A stretch of 35,152 nucleotides of DNA from Rhizorhabdus sp. Its GTDB lineage: Bacteria; Pseudomonadota; Alphaproteobacteria; Sphingomonadales; Sphingomonadaceae. Positions 9,508 to 17,198 of this stretch are shown here, one piece after another. The stretch lies in contig NZ_JAGMXV010000021.1 in assembly GCF_018006725.1 (NCBI RefSeq), positions 1 to 35,152 of the forward strand, in the 5' to 3' direction. Positions within the stretch are counted from its first letter, which is position 1. Every line of letters starts with the position of its first letter. The translations under genes and the position numbers were made by a program. Below the pieces are notes generated by a model. That model ran no database searches. It was given only the letters and a program-made list of their open reading frames with translations, and was not told where the DNA came from.

Positions 9508-10997
9508 AGCGCCGGCTCCACACCCTCATCGCGCTCGCGCTCGTTGTGACAGGCTGCGACCGCAGTACCCAGGACGAGAAGATCGACGTCAGCGTGATCG
9601 GCCCGCCCGCGCGCCTTCGCGATCCGGCCAACGGTATCGAGCGGCTACCCGATATCGCGCTTGCCGGGGCGGTTTCGCAGGGACTGGTCAGCCTGGATGC
9701 TGCCGGGCAGGTCGTGCCCGGCATCGCCCAGCGCTGGGCTATCTCGGACGATGGACTCTATTATACCTTTCGCATCGCCGACGAGATCATCGACGCCGAC
9801 CGCGTAGCCGCGCAGCTGCGCCGCCAGTTCCGTCGTCTCGACGAAACCGACGCTTCCGCCATATCGGATGCGGTGAGCGAGATCGTCGCGGTCACCCCCG
9901 AGGTGATCGAGATCCGCCTGTCCGTGCCCCGTCCCGACCTTCTCGCGCTGCTCGCCGGCCCGGATTTCGCGCTGACCAAGAAGGGCGGGACCGGTCCGCT
10001 GCTGATGGTCGGCAAACCCGGCCGGATGGTAATGCTCCGTCCCGCAGAAGATGCCGCTCGCCTCGAGCGCGACGGTGAGGAGGCTGATGCCCCCGATCCC
10101 CGCCGGATCCGCCTGCGCGGCGAGCGCGCCGCGCTTGCCGTCGCACGCTATGCCGATGGCGGCGCGACGCTGGTCACAGGCGGGACCTTCGTGAACATCA
10201 TGCTGCCGTCCATTGCCAAGATCGCTCCCCGCGACCTCCAGCTCGATCCGGCAAATGGTCTGTTCGGTTTTCGCGTAGGGCGTGCATCGCCGCCGATGAT
10301 GGCGGCGGAAATCCGGCAATCCCTGTCGATGTCGCTCGACCGCGATGCGATCGGCACCGCGCTGGGCATCGCGGGGTGGCGGCCGTCGCTCGATATCCTC
10401 CCGCCGGGCTTGACCGACGTGGCGCAGCCGAGCCGCCCCTTCTGGGCGCAGGCCTTTGCCGACGTGCGCGGCGCGGATCAGCGGGCACTCGCCGCGCGGG
10501 TGGCGACCGCCCGTCAGATCGTGGCCAACTGGCAGAAGCGCGCGGAGGTGACGGGCCCGTTGCGGCTCTCCGTCGACCTGCCCGAGGGCTCCGGCGCGAA
10601 CCTTCTCCTCGCCGAACTTATCAGGCAATGGCGCGCCATCGGCGTCGAACTGGTACGCGCAGGCCCCGGCCAACCCGCCGATCTAAGGCTGATCGATGAG
10701 GTCGCCCCGGTCGATCAGGCGGACTGGTATCTCGCCCATTTCCGCTGCGCGCGGGGTCGCCCCTGCAGCGAGGAAGCCGACACCGCGCTCGAGGAAGCCC
10801 GTCGCGCCACCGACCCCGCCGTGCGGGCGCGCTTCGTGGCGGAGGCGGAGCAGCGGCTGACCGCACTGGGCCCATTCATTCCGCTTGCTCAGCCGGTACG
10901 ATGGTCGCTCGCGGCGCAGGGGTTGAATGGCTTTCAGACCAATTCACGGGCCATTCACCCGCTTGCGCCGCTTATGGGGAACCAGCAGCGTCGATGA
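9504..10997 (+). CDS. second OppA-like substrate-binding lipoprotein, divergent
   Basis: A 497-residue lipoprotein ([18 protein letters not shown], lipid Cys18) whose start codon overlaps the stop of the preceding gene as ATGA, so the two are translationally coupled. It keeps SBP_bac_5 landmarks: [70 protein letters not shown] and a final [18 protein letters not shown]. It is much more degenerate than its neighbour; the usual NPxY block is replaced by a divergent stretch. It may be a second binding protein, or a lipoprotein that has lost transport and now senses or partners the first. No ABC permease is next to it. Family call good, role unknown. Confidence 0.82.
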   Translation: MKRRLHTLIALALVVTGCDRSTQDEKIDVSVIGPPARLRDPANGIERLPDIALAGAVSQGLVSLDAAGQVVPGIAQRWAISDDGLYYTFRIADEIIDADRVAAQLRRQFRRLDETDASAISDAVSEIVAVTPEVIEIRLSVPRPDLLALLAGPDFALTKKGGTGPLLMVGKPGRMVMLRPAEDAARLERDGEEADAPDPRRIRLRGERAALAVARYADGGATLVTGGTFVNIMLPSIAKIAPRDLQLDPANGLFGFRVGRASPPMMAAEIRQSLSMSLDRDAIGTALGIAGWRPSLDILPPGLTDVAQPSRPFWAQAFADVRGADQRALAARVATARQIVANWQKRAEVTGPLRLSVDLPEGSGANLLLAELIRQWRAIGVELVRAGPGQPADLRLIDEVAPVDQADWYLAHFRCARGRPCSEEADTALEEARRATDPAVRARFVAEAEQRLTALGPFIPLAQPVRWSLAAQGLNGFQTNSRAIHPLAPLMGNQQRR

Positions 10998-11031
10998 GCG
11001 CTGTGACGGCATGACAGCGGGAAGAGACAGG

Positions 11032-11466
11032 ATGCGGACCACCTCCGCCACATTCGAAGAACTGCAGAAGCGGGTGCCCGGCATGGGCTCCGACCCCGCT
11101 TCGGTCCGTCGCCGGATCGAAGCAATGGAGGGATTGCTCGAGCGTATGTTCGTGGTGCCCGGTCTCAACCGGCCGGTGGGGCTCGACGTGATGCTGGATC
11201 TGATTCCGGTGGTGGGTCCCGCAATCGCCGCCGTGATGGGCAGCTGGCTCGCCTGGGAGGCGCGTAATCTGGGTATGTCGAAATGGCAGATGACGCGGAT
11301 GTTCGGCAATGTAGGCCTCGATCTGCTGCTCGGCGCCATTCCGTTTGTCGGCGCTATCCCCGATTTCTTCTTCCGGTCGAACAGCCGCAATCTCAAGATG
11401 ATCAAGCGGCACCTGGAAAAGCACCACCCCGCTCATGTGACCATCGATGGTGTCGTGAACCGCTGA
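11032..11466 (+). CDS. DUF4112 family small membrane protein
   Basis: A 144-residue protein with the DUF4112 core: RIEAMEGLLERMFVVPGLNRPVGLDVMLDLIPVVGPAIAA and then NVGLDLLLGAIPFVGAIPDFFFRSNSRNLKMI. Two hydrophobic hairpin-like segments (about 59-74 and 97-115 of this start) suggest an inner-membrane protein. Other in-frame starts lie at 10927 (inside the previous gene) and 11011; ATG 11032 is chosen because GGGAAGA stands 6 bases before it. It follows the second binding lipoprotein by 34 bases and could be in its operon. Function unknown. Confidence 0.85.
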   Translation: MRTTSATFEELQKRVPGMGSDPASVRRRIEAMEGLLERMFVVPGLNRPVGLDVMLDLIPVVGPAIAAVMGSWLAWEARNLGMSKWQMTRMFGNVGLDLLLGAIPFVGAIPDFFFRSNSRNLKMIKRHLEKHHPAHVTIDGVVNR

Positions 11467-11497
11467 TTCCAGCGCTGCCAGATTTCGTAAAGAGGAA

Positions 11498-11517
11498 GGC
11501 GGCCCCGCAGGGCCGCC
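11498..11517. terminator. hairpin terminator between DUF4112 and csbD
   Basis: GGCGGCCC-CGCA-GGGCCGCC, a perfect 8-bp stem with a 4-base loop in the 57-base convergent gap. On the minus strand it is followed by TTCCTCTTT, so it most likely ends the csbD transcript; it may work for both directions. Confidence 0.75.
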
Positions 11518-11523
11518 CCCGCT

Positions 11524-11703
11524 TCAGACGCGGTTGATCGCGCCCTTCACGTCGCCCTTGGCCTTCTGCAGGTCGCCCTTGGCTTCCTGCGCATCGCCTT
11601 CGGCAACGATATCGGGCCGGTCGAGCGCCTCGCCGACGGCGCGCTTCGCCTTGCCGACCAGCTCGTTGGTGTGGCCCTTGATCTTGTCGCTCATCACACC
11701 CAT
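11524..11703 (-). CDS. CsbD family stress protein
   Basis: A 59-residue hydrophilic protein reading MGVMSDKIKGHTNELVGKAK..., with the CsbD repeats of Lys/Gly/Asp/Glu-rich helices (KGHTNELVGKAKRAVGEA, then EAKGDLQKAKGDVKGAINRV to the C-terminus). ATG 11703 has GGAGAG 5 bases before it; ATG 11694 is an alternative. CsbD proteins are general-stress markers in many bacteria and their molecular role is unclear. An ECF-like promoter match lies about 50 bases upstream (separate entry), which fits stress control. A hairpin terminator lies just after the stop. Confidence 0.9.
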   Translation of the reverse strand: MGVMSDKIKGHTNELVGKAKRAVGEALDRPDIVAEGDAQEAKGDLQKAKGDVKGAINRV

Positions 11704-11749
11704 CGCAACTCTCCACCAGACCGCGAACCATTTCGGCGGTCCCAGGTAG

Positions 11750-11774
11750 AACGTCCCAACCGGGCTCGGGCTCC
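11750..11774 (-). promoter_or_regulatory. ECF (EcfG-like) promoter candidate for csbD
   Basis: Read on the minus strand: GGAGC (11774-11770), 16 bases, CGTT (11753-11750). This differs by one base from the alphaproteobacterial general-stress consensus GGAAC-N16/17-CGTT and lies 47 bases before the csbD ATG. CsbD genes are common members of that regulon. It is a match by eye with no mapped start site. Confidence 0.5.
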
Positions 11775-11808
11775 AAGGCGATGCAAAATCCGCGGGCAGA
11801 AACCTGTT

Positions 11809-12549
11809 TCAGGCCTTCGTGCGAGCGGCTGCAATAGCCTGTTTCAACGCATCATAGCCCACCGCGCCCTTGAGCATCTGGCCGTTGACGACGAAGGTCG
11901 GGGTCGCAAGCGACCCGTCGATCCGCCCGGCCAAGGTGAGATTGTTGCGCAGTTCGGCGCTCACCGCTTCGCTCTCGATATCCGTCTGGACTTTCGCGAG
12001 ATCGAGCTTCATCGACCGCAGCACCGCCGACACCTTGGCGCCATCGGGCCGCCCGGCGGCGAACATCTTTTCGTGAAACTCTCGGAACGCGCCCTGCCGT
12101 GCGGCCGCCAGACTGGCCTTCGCCGCGATTTCGCTGCCCGGACCGAGGATAGGGATCTCGCGCCAGACGACCTTGAGCTTGGGATCGTCGGCAAGCAGGC
12201 GGTTCACGTCGGGAACGCTGGTCCGGCAATAGCCGCAGGCATAGTCGGTGAACATCACCAGGGTGACGTCGCCCTTCTCGTTTCCGGCCCAGGCCGAGGC
12301 GAAAGGCGTCTCCAGCGCGGCCTTGTTCGCCGCATAGGCGCCCTCGCTTTGCTTTTCGCGATAACGCTCGATCGCCTGCGGAATGATCTCAGGATGTTCG
12401 AGAATATAATCACGCACGATCGCCTCGACATCGGCCTTGCGCGAAATACGCGGCGACGCACCGGACTGCGCATACCAGAGCGACGCCGCGCCGATGGCGA
12501 TGACCCCGCCGGTCACGATCGATATGGCGATGCGGCTGTTGTTCTGCAT
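11809..12549 (-). CDS. DsbA-family thiol:disulfide oxidoreductase (ScsC/DsbG-like)
   Basis: A 246-residue periplasmic protein anchored or exported by one N-terminal hydrophobic segment (about 7-27). Residues 37-70 (ADVEAIVRDYILEHPEIIPQAIERYREKQ) match the helical N-terminal extension of ScsC/Com1-like proteins, which often drives oligomerisation. The thioredoxin fold carries the active site CGYC (105-108) in MFTDYACGYCRTSVPDV and the cis-Pro loop ATPTFVVNG. It likely oxidises or isomerises disulfides. It starts 14 bases after the stop of the M48 protease gene, so the two form an operon; both act on envelope proteins. Confidence 0.92.
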   Translation of the reverse strand: MQNNSRIAISIVTGGVIAIGAASLWYAQSGASPRISRKADVEAIVRDYILEHPEIIPQAIERYREKQSEGAYAANKAALETPFASAWAGNEKGDVTLVMFTDYACGYCRTSVPDVNRLLADDPKLKVVWREIPILGPGSEIAAKASLAAARQGAFREFHEKMFAAGRPDGAKVSAVLRSMKLDLAKVQTDIESEAVSAELRNNLTLAGRIDGSLATPTFVVNGQMLKGAVGYDALKQAIAAARTKA

Positions 12550-12563
12550 GACGGTCCCGAAGT

Positions 12564-13937
12564 TCAGCGCTTGCGGTCACGCGCCGATGCGCGTGCCGCA
12601 AGGGCGATGTCTTCGGCCCGGATATAGTCCGACGTGCCGCGCGGCAACCGCGACATCGCGGCCTCAGCACTGGCGACCGCGAGCCCCATCTGGCCGGTCA
12701 GCGCATAGCGCTCCGCAGTGGCCAGTTGGGCGCGCGGTTCGTCGCCCAATCGTGCATAGGCCATGCCGAGCGTGTACCAGGCAAAAGGATTGTCGCGATC
12801 GCGCGCGACGGCGACCTTCAGCACGTCGCGCGCCTCGTCGAGATTGGCGCGATCCTCGGTTGCGAGCAGCGCATGGCCCAGCAGCGAAGCGATCAGCGGT
12901 GAGGCGCGTGAGCCCTGTACCGCCATCCGGAGCGGCGCTACCGCCTCCTTCGGCTGGCCGGATTCAAGCAGGATTTGCCCCTGCAGTTCGCGGAAATAAG
13001 GGTCGTCGGGCGCCATGGCGACCAGCTTGTCGACTTCCTGCAGCGCCTTGTCGGGATAGGCGCCACGGTGCCAGGCATAGGCCCGCGCATAATGCGCCGC
13101 CATGCTCTGGTCGCTCTCGGGATATTTGCGCAGTGCGGAGGTCGGATCGTCCATATAACCGATCAGCTTCGCCTTGATCCGCAGGAAGCGTGCCTCCAGC
13201 GCGGGGTCGGTCCGCTTCTCATAGGCCGGCGACTTCAGCACGTCGGCCTTCAGCGTGGCCTCGCGGTCGCCCGACAGCGGGTGGGTCTGCATGAAAGGAT
13301 CGACCTGGGCATAGGTCGAGGCGTAGCGATATTCCTCCTGCTTCAGCTTCAGGAAGAAGCTGAGCATGCCCTTGCCCGAGATGTTCGCCTTTTCGAGAAA
13401 GCCCACGCCGGCTGCATCGGCGCTGGCCTCCTGCACGCGGTTGAAGGCGAGATATTTTCCCATGGCGGCCTGCTGGCCTGCCATCATCACGCCCATGCCC
13501 GCTTCGCCCGCACCTGCCGCTGCAGCAGCCGCACCGATCAGCAACGACAGGATGGAAATGCCGGTGGCGCCCTTCGCACCCTCTCCATTGCGGATGATGT
13601 GCCCGCCGGTGATGTGGCCCAGTTCGTGGGCGATGACGCCCTGAATCTCGTTGGTGTTGTCGGCCCGCTCGATCAGGCCGCTGTGGATATACACCGCCTG
13701 CCCGCCGGCAACGAAGGCGTTGATTTCCTTGTCGCCGATCAGGACGATGTCGACATTATTGGGCTGCAGCCCCGCAGCGGCGACGATCGGTGCTGCGATG
13801 TCCTTGAGATAGGCCTCGGTTTCGGCATCGCGCAGGATCGATTGGGCGGCGACTGGCTGAGCCGTCAGCGAAAGCGCGAGCGCCGCGACCATCAGGCTCC
13901 GCAATAGGCCGAACAGCGATCCTTGCCGATGCTTCAT
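12564..13937 (-). CDS. M48 family metalloprotease with TPR repeats, BepA-like
   Basis: A 457-residue exported protein. ATG 13937 is chosen (GGAGAG 9 bases before, then MKHRQGSLFGLLRSLMVAALALSLTAQPVAAQ signal); longer in-frame starts would overlap the rne terminator. The zinc site HELGH is at 104-108 with the third ligand region EASAD (Glu170), a hydrophobic, Ala/Gly-rich loop lies between (about 120-160), and the C-terminal half is a TPR-like helical array with AWYTLGMAYARLGDEPRAQ. This is the layout of E. coli BepA/YfgC, a periplasmic protease-chaperone that checks LptD and BAM substrates. Disulfide chemistry by the downstream DsbA-like protein fits that role. Orthology is likely but not proven. 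Confidence 0.9.
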   Translation of the reverse strand: MKHRQGSLFGLLRSLMVAALALSLTAQPVAAQSILRDAETEAYLKDIAAPIVAAAGLQPNNVDIVLIGDKEINAFVAGGQAVYIHSGLIERADNTNEIQGVIAHELGHITGGHIIRNGEGAKGATGISILSLLIGAAAAAAGAGEAGMGVMMAGQQAAMGKYLAFNRVQEASADAAGVGFLEKANISGKGMLSFFLKLKQEEYRYASTYAQVDPFMQTHPLSGDREATLKADVLKSPAYEKRTDPALEARFLRIKAKLIGYMDDPTSALRKYPESDQSMAAHYARAYAWHRGAYPDKALQEVDKLVAMAPDDPYFRELQGQILLESGQPKEAVAPLRMAVQGSRASPLIASLLGHALLATEDRANLDEARDVLKVAVARDRDNPFAWYTLGMAYARLGDEPRAQLATAERYALTGQMGLAVASAEAAMSRLPRGTSDYIRAEDIALAARASARDRKR

Positions 13938-13984
13938 GCCTGACATCTCTCCGGGCACGGGCCTTAACCCGGCGTGAAGCGTGG

Positions 13985-14014
13985 GGGGCGGACTCCGCGT
14001 CGGAAGTCCGCCCC
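13985..14014 (-). terminator. rne terminator hairpin
   Basis: GGGGCGGACT and AGTCCGCCCC form a perfect 10-bp stem, with an inner CCG/CGG pair closing a small loop and one unpaired A. It begins 6 bases after the rne stop and precedes the M48 gene. No U-tract follows, so it may attenuate or protect the 3' end rather than fully terminate. Confidence 0.65.
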
Positions 14015-14020
14015 GCACGA

Positions 14021-16768
14021 TCAGGCGCCGAATGTCCGCTGCCACCAGCCGCGACGCGGCGGCGACGCCGGTTCATCCTCGACCTCGGCAGCCGGAGCAG
14101 TTTCACCCTGCTCCTGCTGGACCGGTGCCTGCTGCGCGGTCTCGGTTGCAGGCGCGGCGGGAACGACATCCTCAGCGGGCGCCTCGACCACCGCTTCGGC
14201 GGTCAGTTCGGCGTTCGCCGGGGTGCTCTTGGCCTTGGCACGGCTGCGACGCTTGGGCGCGGGCTTCGCCTCGGCCTCGGCCGGCGCGGCGGCAGGCTCT
14301 GCAGCGACTTCGGCGGACGCCTCTTCTGCTGCTGGTGCTTCGGCATCGGCCTTCTTACGGCGGCCACCACGGCGCGGCTTAGGCGCAGCTTCGGTCGCTT
14401 CGGGAGCAGGCTCCACGGCAGCATCGGCCGCAGCCTCAGCCGGCGCCTCTGCCACCGGCTCGGCAGCTACGGCGTCCGCAGCCTGCGGCGCGGTATCGGC
14501 CTTGCGGGCACGCGGCCGGCGACGGGCCTTCGGCTTGGCCTCTTCGGCCGGGCCCTCGACGGTTTCGACGACAGGAGCCTCGGCAGCGGCGGCTTCGACC
14601 GCGACGCCATCCTGACCTTCCGGCGCAGGCGCGCTGTCGACGGAAGCCTCGCCCTCGGTCGAGGCTGCGGCTTCGTCGCCACCCCGACGTCGACCGGACC
14701 GGCGACCGCGACGGCGACGGCGCGGCTCGCCCGCCTCTTCATCAGCACTGTCTTCGGCAGCATTGGCACCAGGCTCTTCGGCATCGACCCCATCGGCATC
14801 GGCTGCGTCGGAAGTCTCGCCTTCCTCGCCCTCGCGAGCGCCGTTCGACTGTCCGTCCTGATCGCGACCGCGACCGCCACGACGACGACGACGACGGCGA
14901 CGGCGGCGTCCGCCCTCGCCACGCTCGCCTTCATCCTGGCCTTCGCCCTCAGCTTCGGCTTCCTCTTCCTCGACTTCGACGTCGTCCTCTTCCTCGTCGA
15001 TGTCGTCATCCGCTTCGATCGGCAACGGCGCGGGCAGACGCGGCGCATGGCTCGGCGGCGGGCCGCCGGCTTCCACGCTCATCCGCGCACCCTCGAGCGT
15101 GCCGTCGGACAGGATTTCGATGATGACGCCGTAACGCTCTTCGATCTCCGCCAGTTCGGCGCGCTTGCGGTTGAGCACATAGAAGGCGGCTTCCTGGCTG
15201 GCACGGAGCAGCAGGCGCGAGCCGCGGCCGCGGGCGGCCTCATCCTCGAGCATGCGCAGCGCCGACAGGCCGGCCGAAGAGGCGGTACGGATCAGGCCGG
15301 TGCCCTCGCAATGCGGGCACTGACGGGTGGATGCTTCGAGCACGCCCGTGCGCAGGCGCTGGCGGCTCATCTCAAACAGGCCGAAGCTGGAGATGCGACC
15401 GACCTGGATGCGGGCCCGGTCGTTCTTGAGCGCCTCCTTCATCGCCTTCTCGACCTTGCGGATGTTCGATCCGTTCTCCATGTCGATGAAGTCGATGACG
15501 ACCAGCCCGGCCATGTCGCGCAAGCGGAGCTGGCGGGCGATCTCGTGCGCGGCTTCGAGGTTGGTGGCCGTCGCCGTCTGCTCGATATTATGTTCGCGGG
15601 TGGAGCGGCCGGAGTTGACGTCGATCGACACCAGCGCCTCGGTCGGATTGATGACCAGATAGCCGCCCGACTTCAGCTGGACGACCGGCTGGTACATGGC
15701 CGCAAGCTGGTCTTCGACGCCGAAGCGCTGGAACAGCGGAACCGCGTCCGCATAGAGCCCGACCTTCTTGGCATGGCTGGGCATCAGCAGCTTCATGAAG
15801 GCCCTTGCCTGACGATAGCCCTCCTCGCCCTCGACGATCACCTCGTCGATGTCGCGGTTGTAAATGTCGCGGATCGCGCGCTTGATCAGGTCGCTGTCGC
15901 CATAGATCAGCGCCGGCGCCTGCGAACCGAGCGTGTTCTCTCGAATCTCGTCCCACAGGCGGGCAAGATAGTCGAAGTCGCGCTTGATCTCGGTCTTGGT
16001 GCGCTGGAGGCCGGCGGTGCGGACGATGCAGCCCATCGTGCGCGGCAACGCCAGTTCGGCCATGATCGACTTGAGCCGCTTGCGGTCGGCCGCGTTCGAA
16101 ATCTTGCGGCTGATCCCGCCGCCATGGCTGGTGTTGGGCATCAGCACGCAATAGCGGCCGGCGAGCGACAAATAGGTGGTCAGGGCCGCGCCCTTGTTGC
16201 CGCGCTCTTCCTTGACGACCTGAACCAGAAGGACCTGGCGCCGCCGGATGACGTCCTGGATCTTGTAGCGGCGGCGCAGGTTCATGCGGCGCTGGCGGAG
16301 ATTCTCCACGGCGCCATCATCCGATCCGCCGCCGACCGATTCACGACGGGGACGCGGGGCATCTTCATCGTCGCCTTCGCCGCCTTCTGCATGGGCGGCG
16401 TCATCTTCATGATCGGCGTCTTCGTCGGCATCGTCGCCATCTTCGGATTCACGTGCGCGCAGCGCTTCTTCCTCGGCTGCGTGCTCGGCTTCCTCGCGCA
16501 GGAGAGCCTCGCGGTCCTCCTTCGGGATCTGGTAATAGTCGGGGTGGATTTCCGAGAAGGCCAGGAAGCCATGGCGGTTGCCGCCATAATCGACGAAGGC
16601 GGCCTGCAGCGACGGCTCGACGCGCGTCACCTTGGCAAGATAGATATTCCCCTTGAGCTGCTTGCGCTCGGCCGACTCGAAGTCGAATTCCTCAATACGG
16701 TTCCCTTGTACGACCGCCACGCGGGTCTCTTCCCGGTGGCGAGCGTCGATAAGCATGCGGGTTGTCAT
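14021..16768 (-). CDS. rne: ribonuclease E
   Basis: A 915-residue Rne/Rng endoribonuclease, the scaffold of the RNA degradosome. ATG 16768 has GGAGAG 6 bases before it. The S1 domain starts at about 37 (QLKGNIYLAKVTRVEPSLQAAFVDYG), is split by an acidic insertion (about 92-155, runs of Glu/Asp), and resumes at about 175. DNase-I-like catalytic aspartates are Asp383 (SIDVNSGRST) and Asp426 (VVIDFID). The zinc-link is CPHCEGTG (Cys484, Cys487). From about 570 to the end it is a disordered Ala/Glu/Arg-rich scaffold with RRRRRRRRGGRGR-like RNA-binding patches. It ends RRGWWQRTFGA; in Caulobacter a C-terminal GWW motif binds PNPase. The scaffold is long and low in complexity but open throughout. 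Confidence 0.97.
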   Translation of the reverse strand: MTTRMLIDARHREETRVAVVQGNRIEEFDFESAERKQLKGNIYLAKVTRVEPSLQAAFVDYGGNRHGFLAFSEIHPDYYQIPKEDREALLREEAEHAAEEEALRARESEDGDDADEDADHEDDAAHAEGGEGDDEDAPRPRRESVGGGSDDGAVENLRQRRMNLRRRYKIQDVIRRRQVLLVQVVKEERGNKGAALTTYLSLAGRYCVLMPNTSHGGGISRKISNAADRKRLKSIMAELALPRTMGCIVRTAGLQRTKTEIKRDFDYLARLWDEIRENTLGSQAPALIYGDSDLIKRAIRDIYNRDIDEVIVEGEEGYRQARAFMKLLMPSHAKKVGLYADAVPLFQRFGVEDQLAAMYQPVVQLKSGGYLVINPTEALVSIDVNSGRSTREHNIEQTATATNLEAAHEIARQLRLRDMAGLVVIDFIDMENGSNIRKVEKAMKEALKNDRARIQVGRISSFGLFEMSRQRLRTGVLEASTRQCPHCEGTGLIRTASSAGLSALRMLEDEAARGRGSRLLLRASQEAAFYVLNRKRAELAEIEERYGVIIEILSDGTLEGARMSVEAGGPPPSHAPRLPAPLPIEADDDIDEEEDDVEVEEEEAEAEGEGQDEGERGEGGRRRRRRRRRRGGRGRDQDGQSNGAREGEEGETSDAADADGVDAEEPGANAAEDSADEEAGEPRRRRRGRRSGRRRGGDEAAASTEGEASVDSAPAPEGQDGVAVEAAAAEAPVVETVEGPAEEAKPKARRRPRARKADTAPQAADAVAAEPVAEAPAEAAADAAVEPAPEATEAAPKPRRGGRRKKADAEAPAAEEASAEVAAEPAAAPAEAEAKPAPKRRSRAKAKSTPANAELTAEAVVEAPAEDVVPAAPATETAQQAPVQQEQGETAPAAEVEDEPASPPRRGWWQRTFGA

Positions 16769-16922
16769 CAAAAGCTCTCCGAACGCGGCGGCCTGTCCAG
16801 AAACGGTGGCCGCTCGCGCGATGTGCAGGGGGCGAAACGGGGGCCGACGCGGCGAGCCGCATCGTCACCGGAAATTCCGCCGAAGGTGAAAACTGGAAAT
16901 GTGCAGCCGTCGCAAAGTCATC

Positions 16923-16941
16923 TCCGGCGCGATGCGCCGGA
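16923..16941 (-). repeat. hairpin 1 in rne upstream region
   Basis: TCCGGCGC-GAT-GCGCCGGA, an 8-bp perfect stem with a 3-base loop, 155 bases upstream of the rne start. If transcribed with rne it would be a stable 5' leader structure. Confidence 0.6.
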
Positions 16942-16950
16942 AGCCAGGCT

Positions 16951-16992
16951 CCGTTCCGAACGCCGGCGAAGGGCCGGCGGTCTTCGGAACGG
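16951..16992 (-). repeat. hairpin 2 in rne upstream region, long two-part stem
   Basis: CCGTTCCGAA pairs with TTCGGAACGG (10 bp). Inside, CGCCGGC pairs with GCCGGCG (7 bp) around a 5-base loop, with a 3-base bulge on one side. This is the strongest structure in the gap and lies about 180 bases before the rne start. Confidence 0.65.
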
Positions 16993-17198
16993 GGCGAATA
17001 ATGACTCATACGATCGTCAACCTGTTACGCCGCCGCCGAAAGGCAGCGGAAAGGCCGGTTCGGCAAGGAGATCCCAACGATATGCGAGGATCGGCCGACG
17101 TCCGGACGAAAACTGCTAGCATCCGGCGACGTTCTCGGCAAGGCATCAGCATGACTGGACAAGCATGGCCTCGCTTTGGTTAAACTATTGCTGCCGTT

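Larger units (their letters stand above)
16769..17198. other. divergent intergenic region between rne and the amidase, structured
   Basis: A 430-base gap, long for this window, with no convincing gene. It holds two strong hairpins (16923-16941 and 16951-16992). A TAAACT-like -10 near 17180 may serve the amidase, but no good -35 was found at standard spacing. On the minus strand it would form a long rne leader; rne leaders are used for autoregulation in E. coli. A short Arg-rich reading frame on the plus strand (from 16899) looks like noise. Confidence 0.6.

Noticed and set aside
14200-15000. Repetitive GCC/GCG-rich DNA in rne taken as a tandem repeat or CRISPR-like array
   Set aside because: There is no constant unit or spacer length. 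It is the low-complexity Ala/Glu/Arg scaffold of RNase E.
16899-17183. Arg-rich 94-codon plus-strand frame in the rne-amidase gap
   Set aside because: It covers both hairpins, has no ribosome-binding site and random composition, so it is not called as a gene.
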